The position numbers and the translations under genes are program-made. Under the pieces are notes generated by a model. That model saw only the letters and a list, made by a program, of their open reading frames with translations. It was not told the DNA's origin and ran no database searches. A stretch of 64,000 nucleotides of DNA, taken from positions 1,922,001-1,986,000 of the forward strand of contig SPDT01000010.1 of NCBI GenBank assembly GCA_008477525.1. Reading direction: 5' to 3'. Shown piece by piece: positions 13,733 to 24,600 of the stretch; the stretch's first letter is position 1; each line of letters starts with the position of its first letter. The stretch is from Hypomyces perniciosus. Taxonomy: Eukaryota; Ascomycota; Sordariomycetes; Hypocreales; Hypocreaceae.

Positions 13733-14313
13733 GAGTAATACTATTAGAGCAGATAAAAATTGCTACCAGAACAGATAGTCTATACGCGCATATAGAAATC
13801 GTCCTAGCTTTCAATTCCTTGATCTTCCACAAACAATAACTTAAGCAGCAATAATAGCAGCAATAACAGCAGTAGCTTTATTATTACTACACAACAATTA
13901 TAACAGCAGCTATAATAAGGGCGGCCATAAGGGCAAAGACGCAGCAGCAGCAGTAAAGCTGCTATATAAGAATTATAATAACAGTTATAGGTGTAGCCGA
14001 GAGGTTGGCCCTAAGGCCGACCACCTATATATCAGCTTAACCCTAGTATAGCAGTAATATTATCTTAAATTAAAAAGATTAAAAAGATTATACTAGCTAT
14101 ATAACTAGAAAAATAGTTAGTTTAAGGGAATATATATAAATAAATAAAATATATATTAAAGACCTATTATTGAAAGTAATTTAATAGTGTTAGTGTTAAG
14201 TGTTATATATAGGAGTAAGTTATATATTAAGGGAAATTGCTAGGAGAATTTTGCAGCTGCGTATAGACTATCTCTTTTAGTAGCAATTTTTATCTATTCT
14301 AATAGTATTACTC
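13733..14313. mobile_element. hAT-like non-autonomous inverted-repeat element (MITE), 581 bp
   Basis: Terminal inverted repeats of 55 bp (13733-13787 and 14259-14313) match at 50 of 55 positions and begin GAGTAATACTATTAGA. The flanking octamer TTTATTAA is duplicated exactly at 13725-13732 and 14314-14321, and an 8-bp target duplication is the mark of the hAT superfamily. The centre is much less RIP-mutated than its surroundings: it holds CAG/CAA-rich runs (about 13845-13965) and a hairpin at about 13987-14030. No transposase frame is present. It appears inserted in repeat E, whose other copy keeps an unoccupied TTAATAAA at 40218-40225. Confidence 0.7.
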
Positions 14314-14321
14314 TTTATTAA

Positions 14322-15797
14322 AGATTATATAAAGATTTAAACTTTAATAAAAATTATAAATTTAATTTATAAAAATATAAAATTATTAATATTACAGCAC
14401 CAAACCTGCCCTCTAATAACTTATTAGTATTATATATATCCTTATATAATAACCTAATCTTATACCTTTAAACTATATTCTTATAGCTTTTTGCGTTATT
14501 TAAGGCATAATAATAATATTACTTTAACCCGCTATTCTATATACTATAATAATTTATACCTTCCTATAATAACTGTGCTATTACCCTTAGCCCTTAACTT
14601 TACCTAAGAAAATCAACAAAATCGCTAATAGCCTAGTTGCAATACTATAAAAAGCCTTACATTTTACAGGAAATTCACTAATCCCTAACTATAGCAAAAC
14701 CCTAAACCTAAAAGCCTATATCTTTACAGTAAAAAAACACACCTTAGCCTAATTCCCTAGCCTATATTCAATTCCTTAACCTGGATTTAACCTAAAAATA
14801 TAAAAGTAAAAATAAAAGGCGTAAAAAAAGACTTTAATTAAAAAGTAAAACTTACTAACTATTTCCGCAACTAACCTTATATTTATACTATCTTAAAAGC
14901 CTATAATAATAATTATAACCTTACTTTATAGCTTTAAGCACTAGAATTTAAGCAGTTCTTTAATATTATCTTGAATTACTTTTAGAATTAAAAGTATAAC
15001 TTTAATATAGCTTTAAAATAAAAAAAAGTTTAAAAATACTACTATTATTAAAAAGCATAAAGCTTATTTAATATAAAGTTTCAAGCTAAAGTAATATAAT
15101 TAATAAATTTATTTAAGCTAAAAGTAATAATATTTTAAAGTATTAAATTAATAAGTTTAAAGATAAATATAATATTAAAAATACAAATATAAAAACTTAT
15201 TAATAAAAGTATATAAATTATGTTTTATTATATTATATAATATTATAATTCATAATAAAAAAAGATAACTATGTAATATAAAAATAAAAAAGTAATAAGA
15301 TTTTATTAAACTTTTAGACTTATATTATAAAACTTTTAACCTTTTATAATTTACTGCTTAAAAGTTTAATATTTACTATATAGTAAATAAACTATTTTAA
15401 AACTTTATTATTAAATTCTATAAATTAATAGCTTAAATTAATACAATTAATACTTAAAAGGTTAATGCCTTTTACTTTAAAGTATTTAAAAAAAATAGCT
15501 ATTACTTTTATTAATAAAAGTAATAAATTTATAAATCAAAGTAATTAATTTACTTAAAAAACTTTTAGTTAAAAAGTTTATAATAACCTTAAAGAGCAGG
15601 CCTATTACACTAAACTTAAAAGTAACTGTAAGTTTAAAAAGCTAAACAGTAACTATACTCTTTAATAAGCCTTACTTGAAAATAAATTAAACCTTTTAAA
15701 GTAAAGAAATATAGGCAATCTTATATAGTCAAATACTATCTCCTTTACTTTATAATATAAAGAATATTAATAACTTTATAATTTATACTATTTATCA
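14322..15797 (+). repeat. Dispersed repeat E, copy 1 (inverted partner at 38700-40226)
   Basis: From about 14385 (near GCACCAAACCTGCC) to 15797 the sequence aligns with the complement of 38700-40160. Copy 1 retains more GC than copy 2. It has no long open frame, and I recognise no domain. It is probably a decayed transposon of about 1.5 kb; the superfamily is unknown. Confidence 0.6.
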
Positions 15798-16623
15798 TGG
15801 TATAGAAAGGCAGGTTAGGGCAAATATTGTTGTTGTGCCGTGGAGAGCGAGAAAGCCCTAAGGCTTTACGGAAAGCTATAGCTAGGAACGCGTTAGGGCC
15901 TAGTTATATAACCGGAGCTTATATAACAGGGCGTTAATATTGCGTTATAGTCAGTACTATAACAGTACCCCCCCTTTTTATTATACTATTTAGCCGCGAA
16001 TAGCTATATTACTAATATAAATTAAAACCCCAAGTAATCTATTTTAATATTTCTAATATAAAGGTAAATAAAGCAAATTATATTGTTTTTAATATTAATA
16101 ATATATAGTTTAGCTATAGATTTTAACGCAGTATAGTCTTTAATTAACGCTTTATAAGTATTAGTCTTTTTTTAGCTATTTCCTTTTTTTCCTTTTTTAT
16201 AATTCTTTTTAATATTTATTATAATAGGCTTAGCTTTTTTAAATTTCTTTTATAAAAGTTTTATATTACCCTTTTTTAGCTTTATAGGTCTTTAATTAAT
16301 TACTATATAGCAGTATACTATATTTATTTAATAAAGTAGTAGAATTTATTATTATTATAAGAATCTAAAAGCGCTTTAAACTTTTATTTCTTTTATACTT
16401 TATCTATATTATTATTTTTTCTAATACTTTACTTTAAATATTCTTTAATTTAACTTTATTAATTAACTTTTATTTAAAGTATAGTAAAGTAGTTGTTTTA
16501 AGTTATAAAAGGGAGTTATATAAGATTAAGAAAATCTTTATACTTTCTAGTAAATTAATAGTATAGGTTTATAAATATACCTTTATTATTATATAAAATC
16601 CTGCCTATTTATTATTTAACTTC
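15798..16623 (-). mobile_element. Fragment of another LTR element (LTR end plus polypurine tract), minus strand
   Basis: Bases 15800-15964 are strikingly GC-normal amid RIP-degraded DNA. On the complement, AAAAAGGGGGGG (15968-15979) looks like a polypurine tract, followed after GTAC by TGTTATAGTACTG, a plausible LTR start at 15964. The rest (15980-16623) is AT-rich with no readable frame and could be the 3' internal part of the same element. No second LTR was found, so the assignment is tentative. Confidence 0.35.
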
Positions 16624-17203
16624 TGTTAAAAAGGAGGGCTAAAAAGTAAGGATTTCAGTGTATTTAGGTAACCTTCCTATTCCGGCTAGACCCGGAATTA
16701 GGCCCGACGCTAGGACCGAGTTCCTAGAGGAACTCTGGTATAAGTTAGGAAATTTCTATTATCGTTAATAATAACAATTAAGCTAGGACCAGCTACCCCG
16801 CCTACCCTAAACTTAATATAATGGCTATAATAGCTATTGTGAAAAATCCGACTAAAATGGTTTCCTGTTTGTATGGCTGTGAGTCGATTTGGCCGATTTC
16901 CTATATAAATGAATTTTGCGGAAAATGGGAATGCGGCTATAAACCTAATTCTGCCGCCGCACGCCTATTATTAGGTCAGAGGACTATTATAGAAGACAAA
17001 GCTATTGTTATACAATCACTTCTATACCAGCCGCACATACACGAGATATTCTATAGCTTCTAGCTATTAGATCGCTTACAATTTAATTGTTCATCCATTA
17101 TTAACCTAACTAGACTCTCAGTCGTTTCCTTATTGCTGCATTGTGTGCAGCTTCCTAGAAGCTATATATAAATAAGGTTCAGTATAACCTTGTTATTTTA
17201 ATA
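16624..17203 (+). repeat. Copia-type LTR (580 bp), plus strand
   Basis: Exactly the length of the LTR at 10239, with TGTTAAAAAGG at the start and TTTTAATA at the end. It is the least mutated copy at several positions. An 80-codon open stretch inside (16821-17063) is LTR sequence, not a gene. The 5-bp flanks (ACTTC and AATCT) do not match. It abuts an inverted truncated LTR, forming a large palindrome of about 1 kb. Confidence 0.75.
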
Positions 17204-17651
17204 AATCTAATAGCTGAAAAGCTATAGGATATTTAGTAATATGCAGCTATATTGTAAAAGTGATTATAAAATAATACTGTTTCTATAATAGTCCTTTAAC
17301 CTAATAATAGGCATATAGTAGCAGAATTAGGTTTATAGCTGTATGCCTATTTTCCGTAAAATTCATTTATATAGGAAATCAGCTAAATCGACTTACAGCT
17401 ATATAAACAGGAAACCATTTTAATCAGGTTTTTTATAATAGTCATTGTACCTATTATATTAAGTCTAGGGTAGGCGGGGTAGCTAGTCCTAGTTTAATTA
17501 TTATTATTAAAGATAATAGAAATTTCCTAACTTACACCAAAGTTCCTTTATGAACTCGGTCCTAATATTAGGCCTAATTCTAGGTCTAGCCAGAATAGGA
17601 AATTTACCTAATTACATTAAAATCCTTGCTTTTTAGCCCTCCTTTTTAATA
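17204..17651 (-). repeat. Truncated 3' LTR of the minus-strand copia element
   Basis: Inverted relative to 16624-17203. Its start is at 17651 (complement TATTAAAAAGGAGGG). About 130 bp of the far end is missing where the plus-strand LTR begins. On the complement, AGAGGGAGT lies directly upstream of the LTR start, a credible polypurine tract that marks this as the 3' LTR. Confidence 0.7.
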
Positions 17652-20600
17652 CTCCCTCTAGAATAGATATTATCTTATATAACTTTAAAGTAGATATAGG
17701 ATTTTAGATATAGGAAAGTAACTAGGATATAGAAAAGTAATTAAGATATAGAAAATAAAAGGAATAGCTAAAATAGCTAAAAATAAAAGGAATAGCGAAT
17801 ATAGCTAAAAATAATAAAAATAATAAGGCTAACTAATAGCTATAAAAGAATAACTAATAATTATAAAAAGGAAAAAGGTAAAAAACCTTTAGTATAGACT
17901 TTAGGTAAAAGCTTAAAATTCAAGACATTTATAAAGTTCTTTAGCTTTTAACTTAAAAGAGGCTTAATAAGCCTATTAATAACTATTTTATTGGTTTCTA
18001 GATAGCTAACTATAATAATATTATTCTTAACCTATTCCTTTATATAATTACACTGTAAAAGAGTATATTTTATTTAACTATAAAAGGTAAGGTTATTTAA
18101 GGTAAAAATAGCACTTTGATTGTTATTAAATAAAGAGATTAGCTATTTAATTAATTCATTTACCTCTTTATATAGGCTAATAAGCCACTAAATCTCTTTA
18201 ATAGCTTCTATAAAAGCTATAAACTTTACTTTTAACATAAAAAATAAATAATTAAGCCTTTTGTTAATTTCCAGTTAATTAGCCTATTAGCAATTATTAT
18301 AATATAGCTATAAATCAATTAATTTAATTCTTTATCCCTAGTAAAATTACTATTGCAATAATTAATAGGTATAGAATTAGATTTTTTAATATATTAAATA
18401 GCTAGATCCTAAATACTATTTAAATATTATAATAAGTTACAGGCTATATTTAAGTACTTTTTATATAGGCTTTAGAATTATTTTACTAGCTATTAGACTG
18501 AAAAGCTAATATTTACTTTAATATAAATTATTAAATAGATAATAGTTTTAATAATAGCTTAAAAAAGCTTAATATTAGCTTTAATTAGTTTAGTTATACT
18601 TTTATTAATTAAAAGTAAAGGCTATAAGGGTAATTAAATAGGCTTTAAATTTAAAGGTTAAAGAACTTTATAGCTTTAATAATATATTATTTCTAAAACA
18701 GTTAAAAAGCCCTCTTTTTTTATCTTTAACTATTTAAACTTTTAAGAAGAAAAAGGCAAGGCTTTTATCTTTTATAATATAGACTTTATTAAAAGCTAGC
18801 TTTAATTAAACTATAGGTTTTTTATCTAGTTTAATAAAAAGATAGTTATTTATTTAAGTAATAATAAAAATACTATTATTAAAATTATAGAGAATAGTAG
18901 AGTTAGAAATTAAAGGATTATATTTTAGTTTATTTTTTCAGGCTTATAAAGCCTATTACTATTCTTTAAAGGACTATTTAAGACTATAAAAGGCTTTTTA
19001 AAGTTAAATAACCTAATTTATATTAAAGTTATAACCTAGCTTTTTAAAAATAAATTTAATCTTAAAAGAAGCTTAATTAATATAGTTTTTAAACCCTTTA
19101 AGGAAATTAAAGAAAATAGTTTTTTTATATATCCTATTAGAGAATATATTAATAAAGTCGATTTATTTAATTTCCTAGTTATAAATAGTAGTTAAAGTTA
19201 AATGGAGCTATTAAGTAAAAGGAAAAGCTATTAAAGTAAATATTTAATTAAAATCTATTCCTTCTAGTTATTAAAAGCCTTTAATAACTAGCTTAGCTTT
19301 AAATTTAACTATTTTATTATTCTAGTCTTTTTTAATCTTTAAAACTAATTAACTAGTAATAGGATTCCTGCCTTTAAGAATACTATTACATTGAATAAAT
19401 GTAAAAGTATATTATTTAACTAGCTAGTTAAATTCGCCATAAATCGCTCCTAGCCATTTAGTTTTATTAATACTACAAAGCATTTACTTAAGCATTTAAG
19501 GGTCTTTTACTGCAGCAGCTAAAAAAGCTAGCTTTCTAATACTATTATAGAGAAAATAGGATATATCTATATCTATAAAATCCTTTATAACTGCAGAGTC
19601 TTATATAACTAGTATAGGAATAAAGCTAGGAGTAGGGGAAATAATAGTAGGTACTCCCTTTAAAATAAGCTTAGGGAGTAAGGGATTAATATCCTAAGTA
19701 TTAAGAATTATTTAATCTAATAAATCTAGCTTTATTTCTCCCTTTAATTCCTTATTATCCTAACCTATAATAGGCTTTAAGATTTAAAGTTCAGGAATCT
19801 TATCTTTATATTGCTTTATAATTAATAATTTAAAAACTATATATCTAGTTAAAATATAAATAAAATAAGTATTACTACCTAAAACTGCTAATAGTCTCCT
19901 AGCTTTAGTCTTAAAGGCTAATTTATAGCCTTTAGCCCTTTTTGTTATAGAATAAATACTTTATAATAAAAGCTAATAATCTTATATCTTTATAAATTAA
20001 GCTTATAATCTTTATTAAAGTTTAAGTCTTTATATAATTCTTAATAAAGGGTAAAGTCTTTATTAATAATAGCTATATAGTTAATAAATTTAAAAATTAC
20101 AGTAATAATAAAATTCTAAAAGTATAGCAGTAAGTTAACTACTATAATAATAGCCTAAAGCCTATCTAATAAAACTCTAATAAAACAGTCTATTAGACTA
20201 TTTTATTTATAAATATAAAGGCTGCTATAGGAATATATAATTCCTAAAGAAAGAAACTAGGTTTAAAGTTCTTTATTAATTTCCTTTCTACTATTATAAT
20301 AGAATTCCTTAAAATACTAGTTATATTAAATTTTAAAGCTATTTATAAAGCTTTTCAAAGTAATTAAAAAGGTAAATCTACTATGATTTCTTAAAAAGAA
20401 TAGCTACTTATATTTTAATTTTCTATTAACAATTAAAAGATAAATAAAGGCTTTATTATAATCTATTAGCTTTATAGAGAAAGTATTAGCTTCTAGATAA
20501 TCTAGAGGGGCTAGTGGATTAGCAATTAGCTTTCAATTAAGCCTCCTAATAGCTTTTCCTTTATTATATACTAGGCAGTAAAATTTAGTCTCTTTAAGAA

Positions 20601-21257
20601 AATTAAAGTTAAGAATTCTTATAGTTATTTTAGCAGTTTTCTTTAATAGACTTAAGTTAATATAACCTAGTCTTTTATACTATAACAGGGCTAGCTTTAG
20701 TAGCTTATAGCTAGGACTAGTACTATTAGTAATAGTATTTCCCTCTAGTTTAATTAGTTTAATAACCTCTAAATCTTTAGTAATAAAGGATTCCCTAGGT
20801 ATATAGGGCCTGTCCTTTATAAGGGTATCCTCTATAAGCTTATTCCCCTTTATTTCTTTAAGCAATAAGGGTATATAAGGCCCCTCTTCCTCTATTTAGC
20901 CTAAGGTTTTAAGGAGTTTAAAGAGATCCTTTCCTTTAAGATTTTTTTTTATAAGCTTAAGACTAGATCTAGTTAATTGTTTCTTTAAAGCTTTTACTTT
21001 TAGAATAGCTATATATTCCTTAGCCTTTTCCTTACTAATAGTAGGGCTTTAAACCTATATAAAACTATAAAGTCTATATTTATTTGTATAGCTATATAAT
21101 ATAGTATATCTTTTAATTATAAGGAAAAAACTATATTTTAAGGGATTTAATAGCCCTATTAGCTATATAGATTTAGTAAAAAGAGTATTATATTAAATAT
21201 ATCCTTTTACTTAATAATACCTTAAACTATTTATAAGGTTAATATTTAGCCATAGTT
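17652..21257 (-). mobile_element. Copia-type retrotransposon, 3' portion of the internal region (pol), minus strand
   Basis: The complement of about 18245-18370 reads INYCNSNFTRDKE, then IYSYIIIIANRLINWKLTKG. This matches copia RNase H (GYxDADWAGD, then SGYVFxLGGxxISWxSK), with both Asp residues changed to Asn. At about 20620-20700 the complement reads YKRLGYINLSLLKKTA, the GAG-pre-integrase motif; integrase and RT therefore lie between. The order (RNase H nearest the 17651 LTR) fits a minus-strand element. Compared with the plus-strand copy, roughly 0.6 kb seems to be missing between the gypsy insertion point and the pre-integrase motif. Confidence 0.75.
20620..20865 (-). pseudogene. Remnant of copia pol around the GAG-pre-integrase motif
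   Basis: A 61-codon open stretch (20680-20865) runs into the pre-integrase motif, which is broken by one stop where Trp is expected (TGG to TAG). It is the protease-to-integrase spacer of the copia polyprotein, not an independent gene. Confidence 0.55.
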
Positions 21258-21657
21258 TGTCGAGGGGGAATTGGCACTCCAAAACATATACACAATATAC
21301 ATACACCTATATACAATAACTAATATTAAGCGCGAGAACCGCGCTCCTAACAGAACTATAAAGCAGCGATTAAGTAATATAAAGACTAAAAGATACTGCG
21401 GATTATTTAATTATAATACCAGCAGCTAAAAACAACTAATAGTTACCTTTATATACTTTAGCGACTATATTTTTATAGGTAAAGTTATATATTAAAGGGG
21501 GAAGAAGGTTAGTTTATATTAAATTAGGTCTATTTATATATCTTTATACTTTTATATTTCTTTAATTTAGTAACTGTTTAAATAAGTAATTGACTTTTTT
21601 TAGGTAAGTTTAATTAAAAAGATATAGGTGTATTAGGTATATTAGTTACCCTTAATA
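21258..21657 (-). repeat. 3' LTR of gypsy copy B
   Basis: A 400-bp LTR with the best-preserved left terminus (TGTCGAGGGGGAATTGG). Its right terminus has decayed to CCCTTAATA. Confidence 0.8.
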
Positions 21658-24600
21658 AAACCCTCTTTATAAGTATTCGCGAATAGAAAAAGCAAATCTC
21701 AATAAAACGCCTATCCTATTAATCCCTTATAATACTAGTATAATAATATTTAAGGAAAATGTAAATAATATAAAAAAGTAGTAGAAAGAATATATTAAAG
21801 AGAAAGAAAGATTAAAAGTAGAATTACTGCTGCCTATATTACTAACTCTTCCCTGTCTAATCTATATTAAATTATTCTCCTTTTATTAACATTATTAAAA
21901 TTAAATAATCCCCTTTTATTAATCTCTTTATTACTAGGTATTCTAAACTACTATCCGCTTATTTTATATTAGCTATTTAGTTATTTATATAAGTGCATAG
22001 ACTTATTCTCAGATATTATCTTAAGCTAATTTATTTATTAACCCAGGTAAAGTTAAACTGTAGTATATATTTAAAGCTATAATTTATTAAACTTAGGAAT
22101 ATTAAAGTGCAGTTTTCCCTAATACTGCTATAAAGGCTACTATTATAGTTTACCCTCTTTCGCCTAGTTTTAAAAAAGCCTTCTCATTATCCTTAATTGT
22201 TTGCTAGTTAAGTTTAGCAGTAACTCTTAAAACTTTTTTATCCTTTATATTTTAGTTATCTTTTAATGCATAAAAAAAGCTATTACTTTCTTTAAAGGAG
22301 GCTAACTCTATATTTAAAGTTTTAGCATTATTAATAACAGTTAATACAGTTAATAGGGGTTTTATAGGTTATAGTATTATTAAAAAGCATATTAATTTAT
22401 TTTAATTACTAGTCCTATTACTGTTTTTATAAAGGCTACTGCTTATATTACTAGGCTAGTAGTACTATTTTATTTCTTTACTATTAGCATTATTTATAAA
22501 GTAAAGGAGAATACTTTTCTTTTCTTTTACTGTAATTAGTTAAGCTATATAGTTAAGGGTATAGGTATTATTCGTATAGGAAATTATATGCTAGGTATTG
22601 ACTGCTGCTGTTATAATCTTCTTTAGGTATTTAAAGGTAAAAGGATAACTAACTATTAAAAAAAATTATCGTTATAATAAATTAACCTGTTCTCTTTTAT
22701 AGGGTTATTTACTAGTACTTTAAAGTCAGCTAGGCATTAACTGCCAATCTTTATTATATTCCTTTAATAAGTTATTTTTAAGGGAGCTTATTAGTTTTAA
22801 TTTAACTCGATTAAATAGTATTTAATTAAAAAGGGCAGGATATTTTTTTCGCGTATTTTAGAATTTATAATAATAAGTTTATTTACTGCTGTAAATTAAT
22901 GCGAAACCTAAACTATATTTATATAGCTTTTAGCTAAATTCCTAGGGTATAGGTATTAATATTAATTTTAAAGTAGAAGTTTAAATCCCTTTAAGTTAGT
23001 TATTCTATACTTTTTAAGGCTAAAGGAGACAGGAATTCTTTTTAAATATTCTGCTAGTTAATTTAGCTTAATGCTAATAAATCTATAAAGCGTTTATTAA
23101 ATCTAGAATAGGCTTAAATAGCTATATTTATTAGTTTTAGGTTATTTTATATATAGGATTATATAAAAGCTAAATAAATAAAGAAATCCGGCTTTTTTGA
23201 TTATATAGGCCTATAAATTAAGGAATTATTAGATTTAGCGCTTACAGTTTTGCCTGTAAGAGTTAAAGTAGTAGAGGTATTTATATTTATTAAAAATATA
23301 AATGCAGTAGTGCTTAAAGAAATAGATAAACCTTATAAGAATTTATTATCTTTTAGTAAAGTATTAAAAGTTCTATAGTCTATTAGGAATACTAAAAGCT
23401 TAAACTATTATTTAATTAAAGGCAGGGGCGCCTTTAAATGCATTTATAGGTATTATAATCTTACTTTAAGTTACTTTAATAATCGCTAATCCTTTTACTA
23501 TTATGTAAAGTATTTCCTCTAAAAGTAAAGTTTAATGCTTATCTTTTATAGGAAAGGTTATATAAAAAATTATAGATATTTTTAATATAACAATACTATT
23601 TACCTGCTTTAAAGTTAAATATTAGTATAAGATTTTTATAGTAAAGGTAATTTAAGTTAATTATGATTTTAATAGGTAATTGCAGGTAGCTGTTAATATA
23701 TTAATTAAATTGCAGGTAGATTTATAATGGTTAATACCTATATTGATTTATAATAGAACTAATAGTAAGATTTTATTTATTTAGCTTTAAAAAGTTTTTA
23801 GTTTAGTTTAGGGATATTTAGCTAATATAGTAAAGGAATAGAGTTTTTAATTTATTTTTTATAGGCTAGAAAAATAAAGTAAGAGAGTAAAGGTTTTTCT
23901 TTAAATAAAATATTATAGTAAAGGAGGAGGAAAAGTATAATTAAATAATTTTAAAGCGGGATTTAAAGTAATAATAATGCTTTAATTATAGTAAAATAGA
24001 ATTATATTTAAGTATATAAAAAGAAGAAAAAGAGGTAAAGTATAGTATTATTTTTATTTTTTTTATAAATGCAGGTATATAGTTTAGTATATAAAGGTAG
24101 TTTCTTTATTATATATAAATTACTACTCCTTTAAAGTGGCTTTTATAATTTGCTTATTTTTTATTTTCCTTTCTCTCTCTTTTTTTCTCTTCTTTTTAAT
24201 TTTCTTTAGCTATTATTTAATTATAAAGGATTCTGCTAGAAAAGCCTATTATTAATTGCTTAATATAGCCGACTTTATCGATATACCCGTTACAGGCAAG
24301 AAAACCTTTGGCGAGATTTCTTTATCCTAGAAAGGTTAAACCTAGCTTTATCTCTCTACTTAGCTATTTACCTTAAATAAAGCTCTAGTAAATAGGTATT
24401 ATTTAATCAGTATCTTTATTTTAACTTTATTTAAATTTAAGAGTATTTTACTATTTAGATTATAAATAGTATTAATATTAGTCAGTTAAACTTATTAATT
24501 TATTTAAAGATTACTTTTTCCCTTTTATTTGCATTATCTTTATTGCTTTTATTATTTATAAAAAGTTATACCTTTAAGGAATACTTTTAGTATTATACTT

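Noticed and set aside
13991..14030. tRNA gene candidate (A-box-like TAGCCGAGAGG)
   Set aside because: No B box, anticodon arm or acceptor stem could be found; the match is part of a simple hairpin.
13733..14030. CRISPR-like array in the repeated CAG/CAA stretch
   Set aside because: The repeats are trinucleotide runs without regular spacers, in a eukaryotic genome.
16821..17063. 80-codon open frame beginning with ATG
   Set aside because: It lies wholly inside a copia LTR, and the other LTR copies break the frame.
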